From the NCBI GenBank assembly GCA_030743445.1, contig JASLSL010000200.1, positions 1 through 11,948 of the forward strand: 11,948 nucleotides of DNA. The letters are read 5' to 3'. Under the pieces are notes generated by a model. That model did not search any database. It saw nothing but the letters and a program-made list of their open reading frames with translations, and was not told the DNA's origin. Every line of letters begins with the position of its first letter. Position 1 is the stretch's first letter. The translations under genes were made by a program, and so were the position numbers. This DNA is from Alphaproteobacteria bacterium. Its GTDB lineage: Bacteria; Pseudomonadota; Alphaproteobacteria; UBA8366. Positions 1-7,156 of the stretch are shown piece by piece.

Positions 1-710
1 TGGAGCACCTCGTCGTGTTCTTCCGCGACCAGGATATGACGCTCGACGAGCACAAGGCGTTCGGCCGGATGTTCGGCGAGCTGCACATCCACCCGACCGC
101 GAAGGCGCCCAAGGGCCATCCCGAGATCATCACCATCCACGCCGACGAGACCTCGAAGTTCGTCGCCGGCATGAAGTGGCATTCCGACGTCTCGTGCGAC
201 GAGGAGCCGCCGATGGGCAGCATCCTGCACCTCCACCGGATTCCCGCGGTCGGCGGCGACACCATGTTCGCCAGCATGTACGCCGCCTACGACGCGCTCT
301 CGGACCCGATCAAGGCACTGATCGCCGATATGAAGGCGTGGAACGAGTCGGCGCCGGTCCACCGCGACCGCTTCGGCGCCAAGGGCAAGCTGCGCGACGG
401 CGAGGACGTCTTTCCCCAGGCGCTGCACCCGATCGTGCGGACCCACCCGGTGACCGGCCGCAAGGGGCTGTTCGTCAACGAGAACTTCACGACCCGGATC
501 GAGGGACTGAAAAAGCACGAAAGCGACGCGATCCTAAGGATGCTCTACGAGCATATCGCCACGCCGGAGTTCCATTGCCGGTTCCGCTGGCGCGAGAAGT
601 CGGTGGCGTTCTGGGACAATCGCTGCGCCCAGCACCGCACGGTCTGGGACTACCACCCGGAGGTGCGCCACGGCTACCGGGTCACGGTCGCGGGCGACCG
701 CCCGTTCTAG
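1..710 (+). CDS. TauD/TfdA-family Fe(II)/2-oxoglutarate dioxygenase, 5' end outside window
   Basis: The reading frame is open to the left edge (EHLVVFFRDQDMT...), so the start lies outside and roughly 35-45 N-terminal residues are missing compared with TauD (about 280 aa). The iron-binding facial triad is visible: H and D in WHSD (about 180-188) and the distal H in CAQHRTVWDY (about 633-635). A downstream RHGYRVTV stretch supplies the arginine that usually binds the 2-oxoglutarate carboxylate. The fold signature DNRCxQH...RVTVAGD is typical of TauD/TfdA enzymes, which hydroxylate a substrate next to a sulfonate, an ether or a similar group and release succinate and CO2. It stands 32 nt before a two-gene ThDP decarboxylase and is probably cotranscribed with it. 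Substrate cannot be read from sequence; taurine is only one possibility. Confidence 0.9.
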   Translation, partial: EHLVVFFRDQDMTLDEHKAFGRMFGELHIHPTAKAPKGHPEIITIHADETSKFVAGMKWHSDVSCDEEPPMGSILHLHRIPAVGGDTMFASMYAAYDALSDPIKALIADMKAWNESAPVHRDRFGAKGKLRDGEDVFPQALHPIVRTHPVTGRKGLFVNENFTTRIEGLKKHESDAILRMLYEHIATPEFHCRFRWREKSVAFWDNRCAQHRTVWDYHPEVRHGYRVTVAGDRPF

Positions 711-742
711 GAAAGACCGAGGGAAACACAGGGAGACCCGCA

Positions 743-1276
743 ATGTCCGATGCGCCGGCCTGGCAAGGCGAGCTATACGACCTGCTGCGCGAGTTCGACG
801 TCACCCAGTTCTCCTACGTCCCCGACGCGGGCCACAAGGAGCTGATCAACCGCTCGATCGCCGACCCGGAGGTCGAATCCGTGTCGCTGACCACCGAGGA
901 GGAAGGTGTGGCGCTGCAGGCCGGCGCCCATCTCGGCGGCGCCAAGAGCGTGCTGCTGATGCAGTCGAGCGGGGTCGGCAACTGCGTCAACTTCTTCTCG
1001 CTGATCAAGCACGGCAGGTTCCCGTTCCTGACCTTCGTCAGCATGCGCGGCGATTTCGGCGAGGGCAATCCGTGGCAGCTCGCGATGGGCAAGGCGACCC
1101 AGCCGGTGATGGAGGATTCGGGCATCACCTGCTTTCGGGTCGAGACCGAGGCGGACCTGATCCCGACGGCGCGCGCCGCTTGCACCATGGCCTACCAGGC
1201 CGAAGACGCGATCGCGGTGCTGTTGACCCAGAAGCTCCTCGGCGCCAAGGCGTTCTCGACAGGGGGGGAAAGCTAA
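743..1276 (+). CDS. ThDP-dependent decarboxylase, alpha (PYR-domain) subunit, sulfopyruvate/phosphonopyruvate decarboxylase type
   Basis: A 177-aa protein matching the N-terminal pyrimidine-binding half of ThDP enzymes. The TTEEEGVALQAGAHLGG segment (residues 50-66) carries the glutamate that normally activates the cofactor's aminopyrimidine, and LLMQSSGVGNCVN (71-83) follows as in ComD-like subunits. The ATG at 743 has a good ribosome site (AGGGAGA, about 6 nt upstream). The separate beta subunit begins one base after the stop, so the two subunits should form a split decarboxylase, as in archaeal sulfopyruvate decarboxylase ComDE. Family members remove CO2 from sulfopyruvate or phosphonopyruvate to give the aldehyde; which 2-oxo acid is used here is unknown. 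The nearby TauD-type oxygenase makes an organosulfonate or phosphonate plausible but not proven. Confidence 0.85.
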   Translation: MSDAPAWQGELYDLLREFDVTQFSYVPDAGHKELINRSIADPEVESVSLTTEEEGVALQAGAHLGGAKSVLLMQSSGVGNCVNFFSLIKHGRFPFLTFVSMRGDFGEGNPWQLAMGKATQPVMEDSGITCFRVETEADLIPTARAACTMAYQAEDAIAVLLTQKLLGAKAFSTGGES

Positions 1277-1277
1277 G

Positions 1278-1907
1278 ATGGCGAGCAAGCCGAAACTGCG
1301 CACCGGTCCCGACGAGGCCGTTGCCGAGGGCATGCTCGAGCGCCGCCACGCGGTAGCGGCACTCTTGGGCGACGTCGACGACGCGCTGATCGTCACCGGC
1401 CTCGCCGGCTCGAAGGACGACGTGCTGGCGATAACCGGGGCCGACTGCCCGACCGCGTTTACGCTAAGCGGCGCGATGGGGGCGGCGACGGCGATGGGGC
1501 TGGGATTGGCGTTGGCCCAGCCCGAGCGCCGCGTCATCGTCGTCACCGGCGACGGCGAGCTGTTGATGAACGTCGGCTCGCTCGCCACCGTCGGGGTGAT
1601 GAACCCGCCGAACCTCTCGATCGTCTGCGTCGACAACGAGCACTACGGCGAGACCGGCTGGCAGGAGAGCCACACCGGCCGCGGCGTCGATATCGCCAAA
1701 ATGGCCGAAGGCGGGCAAATCCCGAACGTTCGCACCGTGACCCAGGACTCCGAGCTCGCCGAGGCGGCCGCGATCCTGCGCGCGGCCAACGGGACGTCCT
1801 TCGTGCTGGTCAAGGTGGCGCCGACCAAGCCGCCGCCGATCCACCGCTCGCGCGACGCCTCCTGGCACAAGGCCAGGTTCCGCGAGGCGGTGCTGGGGCG
1901 GAACTAA
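1278..1907 (+). CDS. ThDP-dependent decarboxylase, beta (PP-domain) subunit
   Basis: A 209-aa protein holding the diphosphate- and Mg-binding half of a ThDP enzyme. The classical motif starts at GDG (residues 91-93) and ends at N120 (GDG-X26-N, ...CVDNEHYG). SGAMGAATAMGLGLA (64-78) precedes it, as in ComE and phosphonopyruvate decarboxylase C-termini. The start is ATG at 1278, one base after the alpha stop; a run of seven G at 1262-1268 followed by AAAG acts as ribosome site, and the subunits are surely translated together. About 30 residues at the N-terminus (ERRHAVAALL) form a short lead-in helix. The stop overlaps the stop of the convergent IclR gene by four bases. The last 30 residues are basic and proline-rich (APTKPPPIHRSRD). 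Confidence 0.85.
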   Translation: MASKPKLRTGPDEAVAEGMLERRHAVAALLGDVDDALIVTGLAGSKDDVLAITGADCPTAFTLSGAMGAATAMGLGLALAQPERRVIVVTGDGELLMNVGSLATVGVMNPPNLSIVCVDNEHYGETGWQESHTGRGVDIAKMAEGGQIPNVRTVTQDSELAEAAAILRAANGTSFVLVKVAPTKPPPIHRSRDASWHKARFREAVLGRN

Positions 1908-2587
1908 CCCCCTTCCTGCAGCTGCCGCGACAGCTCGGCGCAGGAACTCAGCACCAGGTCGAGGGCGCGGGTGCGCGCGGCCGCGGTGAAGCGCGACGAA
2001 AGGCCGGAGACCACGACAGCACCCACCAGCGCGCCGTCCCCGGCCACGACCGGGGCCGAGATCGAGGCGGTATGGGGCTCCCTGCCCTCGGCGCTCAGAT
2101 AACCCGCCTTGCGGATCGCCGCATAGGCCCGGCCGTTCTCGCCGACAAACGCGAGCAGCACGCGCCCGACCACGCCCTCGCGGAACGGCAGGCGCGCGCC
2201 CTCGTCGACATGGTGGCGGATGCGGTGGTGCGAGTTCTCGCGGTAGAGGCAGATGCGCTCGGCCCGGTCGCTGACGTAGTAGGACGCGCTCTCGCCGGTC
2301 GCATCGCGAAGCCGGCGCAAGACCGGGCGCACCGCGTCCTCGAGGCTGAACTGCCTGCCATAGGCCTTGGCCAGGTCGCCGATCCGCGGGCCAAGCCGAT
2401 AGCTCCCGGCCCTCGCCTGCCGCATGTAGCCGCGCGATACCAGGGTCCGGCAAAGCCGCACGACGGTGCTCTTGTGGATCCCGGTTTCGGCCGCCAAGCG
2501 CCCGACCGACTGCTCGGCCTCGCCCTCGACCAGGCGGTCGATGAGGTCGAGGGCCTTGATCACCGTGGAGGAGGTGCGTGTCGCCAT
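1904..2587 (-). CDS. IclR-family transcriptional regulator
   Basis: A 227-aa protein of normal IclR length. The N-terminal winged helix-turn-helix spans about residues 8-65, with the recognition region LAAETGIHKSTVVRLCRTL and wing YRLG. The rest is the IclR effector-binding (GAF-like) domain, including SYYVSDRAERICLYRENS, a glycine-rich FREGVVGRVLLAF and SISAPVVAGDGALVGAVVVSG. The ATG at 2587 gives the standard MxxRTSSTVIKALDLI opening. No Shine-Dalgarno is seen, and the best promoter would start transcription within a few bases of the ATG, so the mRNA may be nearly leaderless. It is divergent from the carboxyltransferase operon, with an inverted repeat in the shared gap. The simplest model is autoregulation plus control of that operon by a pathway metabolite; convergence onto the decarboxylase genes is probably coincidental. 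Confidence 0.93.
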   Translation of the reverse strand: MATRTSSTVIKALDLIDRLVEGEAEQSVGRLAAETGIHKSTVVRLCRTLVSRGYMRQARAGSYRLGPRIGDLAKAYGRQFSLEDAVRPVLRRLRDATGESASYYVSDRAERICLYRENSHHRIRHHVDEGARLPFREGVVGRVLLAFVGENGRAYAAIRKAGYLSAEGREPHTASISAPVVAGDGALVGAVVVSGLSSRFTAAARTRALDLVLSSCAELSRQLQEGG

Positions 2588-2596
2588 ATGTTGCGA

Positions 2597-2625
2597 AATA
2601 TAAAATATCGTTGTAAATAAGGCAA
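2597..2625 (-). promoter_or_regulatory. Predicted sigma70-type promoter of the IclR gene
   Basis: On the minus strand, -35 TTGCCT (2625-2620) and -10 TATATT (2602-2597) are separated by exactly 17 nt. They match the consensus in 4/6 and 5/6 positions, in an AT-rich patch that stands out from the GC-rich surroundings. The expected transcription start is near 2590, only a few bases before the ATG at 2587. Confidence 0.5.
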
Positions 2626-2630
2626 CGTTA
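2606..2630. promoter_or_regulatory. Inverted repeat, candidate IclR operator
   Basis: TATCGTTG (2606-2613) and CAACGTTA (2623-2630) are inverted copies matching at 7 of 8 positions around a 9-nt AT-rich spacer. It lies centrally in the divergent gap and overlaps the -35 of the regulator. An effector-binding IclR protein could therefore shut both directions or only its own gene. The site is assigned by position and symmetry only. Confidence 0.4.
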
Positions 2631-2651
2631 TAAATTGCAGGGACGCTTCAG

Positions 2652-4184
2652 ATGGAACATCGGGAATTGCTCGCCGAGCTCGACCGGCGGCGCGAGAAGG
2701 CCGCCGCCATGGGCGGCGAGGAGAAGCTCGCCCGCCGCCGGGAGCGCGGCATGCTCAACGCCGCCGAGCGCATGGAGCTTCTGGTCGACCATGGCAGCTT
2801 CGCCGAATCCGGCCTGCTCGGCGCCTCGCCGCGCGAGGGCGACACCGAGAAGACCCCGCGCGACGGCAAGATCACCGGCTTCGCCAGGATCGACGGCCGC
2901 GACGTCGCGGTCTGCGTCTACGACTTCACCGTCAAGGGGGCCTCGACCGGGGCGACCAATTCCAAGAAGCTCGGCCACATCCGGCGCTCGGCCGGCGAGT
3001 TCGGCATGCCGTTCGTGCATATCGGCGAGTCGACCGGGGCCCGCCTGCCCGACGTCATGGGCTCGATGGGCATGGGCTCGATGCTCGGCACCGACCCGAC
3101 CCAGTTCCGCCGGACCCGCGAGACGCCGTGGGCGGCGGCGGCGCTCGACACCTCGTTCGGCTCGTCGGCCTGGATCTGCTGCTGCTCCGACTTCGCGGTG
3201 ATGCGCAAGGGCTCGGTGATGTCGGTCTCGAGCCCGCGCCTGGTCTCTATGGCGGTCGGCGAGACCGTCGACCCGGAGGACCTCGGCGGCTGGCGCTTGC
3301 ACGCCGACACGACCGGCCTCGCCGACTGTTTCGTCGACACCGACGAGGAAGCGTTCGAGGCGATCCGCCGGTTCCTCTCCTACATGCCGGGCCACAACCG
3401 GGAACTGCCGCCCGACGCCCCTGTTGCCGACGGCTCGGGCGCCGACCAGGACCGCATTCTCGACATCCTGCCGGAAAAGCGCACCCAGGTTTACGACATC
3501 CGCCCGATCGTCGAGACCATCGTCGATAAGGGGAGCCTGTTCGAGCTCAAGCCGCGCTTCGGCCGGGCGGCGATCATCGCCTTGGCGCGGCTCGGCGGCA
3601 AGAGTGTGGGGATCATCGCCAGCAATCCGCAGATCGGCGGCGGGGCGATGTCGGTCGACGCGATCCGCAAGATCGTCGATTTCACCGTGCTCTGCGATTC
3701 CTTCAACGTGCCCATGGTCCGGTTCATGGACACGCCGGGCTTCGTCGTCGGCACCGAGGCCGAGCGCCGCGGCGCGCCGGGCCACATCATGAACTTCATG
3801 AACGCGACCAGCCTGGTCACCGTGCCCACCATCACCGTGATCGTGCGCAAGGCCTATGGCCGCGCCTATGTGGCGATGGGCGGCGGGCGCAACAACAGCG
3901 AGATGATCGCCTGGCCGACCGCCGAGGTCAGCTTCATGGACCCGGTCTTCGCGACCCGCATCGTCCACAATTTGGAGCCCGGCGACGACGGCTTCGAGGA
4001 CGCACTGGCCCATATCCAGCAGGACATCGAGGTCTGGGACATGGCCATGAGCTACGCGGTCCAGAACGTGGTCAAGCCGCAGGAGACCCGCGACTACATC
4101 ATCCGGATGCTCGACGTCTATCGGCTGCGGAAAAGCGGCGGCATCGGCGAGCACCTGATGCAAACCTGGCCGACCAGCAACTGA
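2652..4184 (+). CDS. Biotin-dependent acyl-CoA carboxyltransferase (propionyl/methylcrotonyl-CoA carboxylase beta-type)
   Basis: A 510-aa protein of normal length for acyl-CoA carboxylase beta subunits, with N-terminal (about 25-250) and C-terminal (about 270-500) crotonase-like carboxyltransferase halves. Family marks are GESTGARLPD (125-134), where an SGGARLQE-type oxyanion loop is usual, GETVDPEDLGGWRLH (203-217), SNPQIGGGAMSVDAIRK (324-340), DTPGFVVGTEAERRG (360-374) and VRKAYGRAYVAMGGG (398-412). These proteins move CO2 between carboxybiotin and an acyl-CoA. No biotin carboxylase or biotinyl carrier gene is in the window, so the partner must be elsewhere or outside the right or left edge; a decarboxylating role also remains possible. 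Start ATG 2652 follows CAGGGACG. Seven bases separate the stop from the GTG of the acyl-CoA synthetase. The usual GG of the second oxyanion loop (AYGGAY) is GR here. Confidence 0.88.
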   Translation: MEHRELLAELDRRREKAAAMGGEEKLARRRERGMLNAAERMELLVDHGSFAESGLLGASPREGDTEKTPRDGKITGFARIDGRDVAVCVYDFTVKGASTGATNSKKLGHIRRSAGEFGMPFVHIGESTGARLPDVMGSMGMGSMLGTDPTQFRRTRETPWAAAALDTSFGSSAWICCCSDFAVMRKGSVMSVSSPRLVSMAVGETVDPEDLGGWRLHADTTGLADCFVDTDEEAFEAIRRFLSYMPGHNRELPPDAPVADGSGADQDRILDILPEKRTQVYDIRPIVETIVDKGSLFELKPRFGRAAIIALARLGGKSVGIIASNPQIGGGAMSVDAIRKIVDFTVLCDSFNVPMVRFMDTPGFVVGTEAERRGAPGHIMNFMNATSLVTVPTITVIVRKAYGRAYVAMGGGRNNSEMIAWPTAEVSFMDPVFATRIVHNLEPGDDGFEDALAHIQQDIEVWDMAMSYAVQNVVKPQETRDYIIRMLDVYRLRKSGGIGEHLMQTWPTSN

Positions 4185-4191
4185 GGCACCG

Positions 4192-6363
4192 GTGACCGCC
4201 CAGGACATCATCGCGGCCGCCCTCCGCGCCGGGCGCAAATCGCTCGACGAGGCCGCGGGCAAGCGCCTGCTCGGCGAGTTCGGCATCCCCGTGCCGAACG
4301 GTGTTGTCGTTAAAGATGCCTTGGAGGTCGAGGCGGCAATCGCGGATTTGACGCCGCCCTTTGCGGTCAAGGTCATGTCGCCGGATATCCTGCATAAGAG
4401 CGACGTCGGCGGGGTGCGGCTCGATCTCGAAGACGCCGCTTCCGTCCAGGCCGCGATCGAGGAAATGGCATCCAGGATGCCAGCGAATATCCAGGGCTAC
4501 CTGGTCGAGGAGATGGCGCCCGCGGGTCGCGAGGTGGTGATCGGCGCGGTCCGCGATCCGCGCTTCGGGTGGATGGTCATGCTCGGCCTCGGCGGCATCC
4601 TGGTCGAGGTGCTGGAAGACGTGGCGTTTTGCATCTGCCCGATCACGGAGCGCGACGCCCGCCAAATGCTGGCCGAGCTTCGTGGCGCCGCGATCCTCCA
4701 TGGGGTGCGCGGCGAGGCCGCGGTCTCGACCGACGCGATCGTCGAGGTTCTCCTACAGTTGGGCGGCGAGGACGGGCTGCTGACGACCCTCGGCGGCGGC
4801 ATCGCGGAAGTGGACCTCAATCCGGTGATCGTCGGTGCCAAGGGCGCGGTCGCGGCGGACGCGCGGTTCATCCTCTCGGGTGACACCGGGGATCGGTCGC
4901 CGAAACCAAGCCATGAGCTGCCGGTGCTGGAGCGCTTCCGACCGCTGTTCCGGCCCGAGACCGTGGCGGTGCTGGGCGCGTCCGCTTCGTCGACGACCAT
5001 CGCCAACACCTTCATCCGCCGGATGCGGGATTTCGGCTACGCGGGCGAGATCTATCCGATCCATCCCAAGGCCGGCGAGATCGAGGGGCTCGCCGCCTAC
5101 CCCACCATCGCCCAAGCGCCGAGGCCGGTCGACCTTGCCTATATCGCGATCGGCGCGGCACACATTCCGGACGTGCTGGCGGAAACCGAGGGCCGGTTGA
5201 AATTCGCCCAGGTGATCTCGAGCGGCTTCGGCGAGGTCGAGGCCGGCAAATCGCTCGAAGCCGACCTCGTCGAGAAGGCCCGCCAGGGCGGCTGCCGGGT
5301 GATCGGCCCGAACTGCCTCGGCCTCTATTCGCCGCGCGGCGGGGTCGCGTTCTCGGTCGACTCGCCGAAGACGGCGGGCGGCGTCGGCGTGGTGACCCAG
5401 AGCGGCGGGCTCGGCACCGACATCATCAAGCGCGGCCAGTGGCGCGGCCTGCGGTTCAGCGGCCTGGTCTCGGCCGGCAATTGCGCCGACATCACGCCGA
5501 CCGATCTGTTGGAGTTCTATCTTTCGGACCCGGACACGGATGTGATCGGGCTCTACTTGGAGGACGTGAAGGACGGCCGTCGGTTCTTCGAGCTGCTGTG
5601 CGATGCCGCGGCGGCGAAACCGGTGGTCCTGCTGGTCGGCGGCCGAACGCGACAGGGACGGCTCGCCGCCGCCTCGCACACCGGAGCGCTCGCCGGCGAC
5701 GGCAGGGCGTGGGTCGCGTTATCGCGCCAGACCGGCGCCGTGATGGTCTCCACCGTGGACGAGTTCGTCGACGTCCTGCTCGCTTTCCAGCAATTGGAGT
5801 TGCGGCAGGACCGGCCGACCCGGAACATCGTGCTGTTCGGCAACGGCGGCGGCACCTCGGTGCTGGCGACCGACTTCTTCGCCGAGGCCGGGCTCCTTGT
5901 CTCGCCGTTCGAAAGGGCAGCGCTGAGCCGCCTGGAGGGCCTGAACCTGCCGCCGGGCACCGCACTCGCCAATCCGATCGACACGCCGGTCGGCACCCTG
6001 CAGCAAGAAAATGGGCTGGTGGCCAACCGGATCCTCGACATCGTCTACGAGGCGGCCGCACCCGACGCGGTGGTGATGCACCTGAACCTGGCGGCCTTCG
6101 TCGGCCGCGGCTCGGTCGACCCGGTCGACAATTTGCTCGATGCCGCGGTCCGGGTCAGGGGCGAGTTCCCGGGCCAGGCCCACTTCGCGCTGGTGCTACG
6201 CTCCGACGGCTCGCCCGAGATCGACGACCAGCGGCGCGACTGCCGGGGGCGGGCGCTCGCCGCGGGCATTCCGGTCTACGACGAGCTCACCGATGCGGCC
6301 CTGGCGCTGAAGGCGGTCGGCCATATGGAGGCGTTCCTCGCCGGCCGGGCTGCGCTAACCTAG
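4192..6363 (+). CDS. ADP-forming acyl-CoA synthetase (acetate-CoA ligase family), beta-alpha domain order
   Basis: A 723-aa fusion with a GTG start, 7 nt after the upstream stop. Residues 1-230 are an ATP-grasp domain: K60 in FAVKVMS, HKSDVGGV (68-75), LGLGGILVE (131-139) and EVDLNPVIV (207-215). From about 250 follow a CoA-binding Rossmann domain (PETVAVLGAS), a succinyl-CoA-ligase-like domain (VVTQSGGLGTDI, GPNCLGLYSP) and the SHTG loop. H496 in that loop is the expected phosphohistidine, and H68 of HKSD matches the second phosphohistidine of archaeal ADP-forming acetyl-CoA synthetases. These enzymes interconvert acid + CoA + ATP with acyl-CoA + ADP + phosphate. The ATP-grasp part comes first, the reverse of the Pat/ACD order. 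With the carboxyltransferase upstream it probably makes the CoA ester handled there; the acid is unknown. Confidence 0.9.
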   Translation: MTAQDIIAAALRAGRKSLDEAAGKRLLGEFGIPVPNGVVVKDALEVEAAIADLTPPFAVKVMSPDILHKSDVGGVRLDLEDAASVQAAIEEMASRMPANIQGYLVEEMAPAGREVVIGAVRDPRFGWMVMLGLGGILVEVLEDVAFCICPITERDARQMLAELRGAAILHGVRGEAAVSTDAIVEVLLQLGGEDGLLTTLGGGIAEVDLNPVIVGAKGAVAADARFILSGDTGDRSPKPSHELPVLERFRPLFRPETVAVLGASASSTTIANTFIRRMRDFGYAGEIYPIHPKAGEIEGLAAYPTIAQAPRPVDLAYIAIGAAHIPDVLAETEGRLKFAQVISSGFGEVEAGKSLEADLVEKARQGGCRVIGPNCLGLYSPRGGVAFSVDSPKTAGGVGVVTQSGGLGTDIIKRGQWRGLRFSGLVSAGNCADITPTDLLEFYLSDPDTDVIGLYLEDVKDGRRFFELLCDAAAAKPVVLLVGGRTRQGRLAAASHTGALAGDGRAWVALSRQTGAVMVSTVDEFVDVLLAFQQLELRQDRPTRNIVLFGNGGGTSVLATDFFAEAGLLVSPFERAALSRLEGLNLPPGTALANPIDTPVGTLQQENGLVANRILDIVYEAAAPDAVVMHLNLAAFVGRGSVDPVDNLLDAAVRVRGEFPGQAHFALVLRSDGSPEIDDQRRDCRGRALAAGIPVYDELTDAALALKAVGHMEAFLAGRAALT

Positions 6364-6366
6364 CTC

Positions 6367-6837
6367 ATGTCCTCGACCGCCCGCCTCGAGGTGGCCCTCG
6401 CCGGGCTCGGCCAAAGCCCGCGTATCGTCACCTTCGACCAAAGCACCCGCACCTCGGAAGAGGCCGCAGGGGCGATCGGCTGCGCCGTCGGACAGATCGC
6501 CAAGTCATTGATTTTCCGTGCGAAACGGAGCAATCGGCCGATCCTGGTCATGGCCTGCGGCGACAACCGAGTCGACAAGAAGAAACTCCGCGCGCTGGTC
6601 GGCGAGAAGATCGGCCGCGCCGACGCGGACTTCGTGCGCGAGCGGACCGGCTACGCCATCGGCGGGGTGGCGCCGGTCGGCCATACGGAATCGATCGCGA
6701 CCTATCTCGACACCGGCCTCTGGGTCCACGATATCGTCTGGGCCGCGGCCGGCGCGCCGAACGCGGTGTTCGAGACGACGCCCGAGGACCTGCTCGCCAT
6801 GACCGGCGGCGCCAGGGCCGACATCGCGGTCGAATAA
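6367..6837 (+). CDS. YbaK/EbsC-family aminoacyl-tRNA deacylase
   Basis: A 156-aa single-domain protein. It carries K46 in GQIAKSLIF, the lysine conserved in YbaK and ProX deacylases, plus GGVAPVGH (99-106) and the C-terminal GAPNAVFETTPEDLLAMTGG. The family hydrolyses mischarged tRNA, typically Cys- or Ala-tRNA(Pro). The ATG at 6367 comes three bases after the synthetase stop, so it is probably cotranscribed with it, although its housekeeping role has no evident link to the catabolic genes. Which mischarged tRNA it edits cannot be told. It is the last gene before the convergent repeat-filled gap. Confidence 0.92.
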   Translation: MSSTARLEVALAGLGQSPRIVTFDQSTRTSEEAAGAIGCAVGQIAKSLIFRAKRSNRPILVMACGDNRVDKKKLRALVGEKIGRADADFVRERTGYAIGGVAPVGHTESIATYLDTGLWVHDIVWAAAGAPNAVFETTPEDLLAMTGGARADIAVE

Positions 6838-6960
6838 TGCCAGCGAGCGATTGATCGGACTGACGGCAACGCTCAGGCATGGATTCCGGGTTCGCCCCGC
6901 GGGCGCCCCGGAATGACGGTCTTTACTAAAACGTCATGCCGGACGTTAGGCGCGCCCGGC

Positions 6961-7035
6961 CAAATTGCGGGGACACGATGGCGGCACGCCATGCCGATTC
7001 GTCACGATGCATCGAGATCGTGTCCCCGTAATTTG
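6961..7035. repeat. Long inverted repeat, 19-bp arms
   Basis: The arm at 6961-6979 begins CAAATTGCGGGGACACG and pairs with 7017-7035, with one mismatch that becomes a G-U pair in RNA. A 37-nt spacer separates the arms. The GGGGACACGAT...ATCGTGTCCCC core recalls sequences left by REP-associated (Y1 type) transposases or by small non-autonomous elements; that link is a guess. No transposase gene is present. Confidence 0.65.
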
Positions 7036-7088
7036 GCGTGCCTTGCGATCCCGAATCCATGCCTGAGAGTCGGAACCAAATGAACGGT

Positions 7089-7110
7089 GGCCTGGGATTC
7101 GAGGCAGGCC
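7089..7110 (-). terminator. Possible hairpin at the end of the acyl-CoA dehydrogenase operon
   Basis: GGCCTG (7089-7094) and CAGGCC (7105-7110) form a 6-bp stem with a 10-nt loop, about 47 nt past the stop of the acyl-CoA dehydrogenase. It has only a poor T tract afterwards (CGTTCATTT), so it is a weak candidate at best. Confidence 0.25.
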
Positions 7111-7156
7111 GGCCGTACTCCGATAACCTGATACTTCGCCAGTCGGCATAACGTGC

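Larger units (their letters stand above)
6838..7156. repeat. Intergenic region with nested inverted repeats between convergent operons
   Basis: This 319-nt gap has no credible gene. An outer perfect 15-bp inverted repeat, CTCAGGCATGGATTC (6872-6886) and its complement (7053-7067), encloses about 165 nt. Inside are ATTCCGGG (6883-6890) with CCCGGAAT (6907-6914), and CCGG-A-ATGACG (6908-6918) with CGTCAT-G-CCGG (6932-6942). A long stem (6961-6979 with 7017-7035) is listed separately. The ATTCCGGG/GGAATGACG pattern resembles dispersed palindromic repeats seen between genes of many alphaproteobacteria. It probably helps to end or insulate transcription of the two facing operons, though no U-run intrinsic terminator is obvious for the plus side. 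Confidence 0.7.

Noticed and set aside
2628..4376. 582-aa minus-strand open frame opposite the carboxyltransferase
   Set aside because: It is rich in Arg, Ala, His and Asp without a recognisable fold and mirrors a real gene; typical of GC-rich DNA.
6838..7156. CRISPR array
   Set aside because: The repeats here are inverted and nested, not regularly spaced direct repeats.
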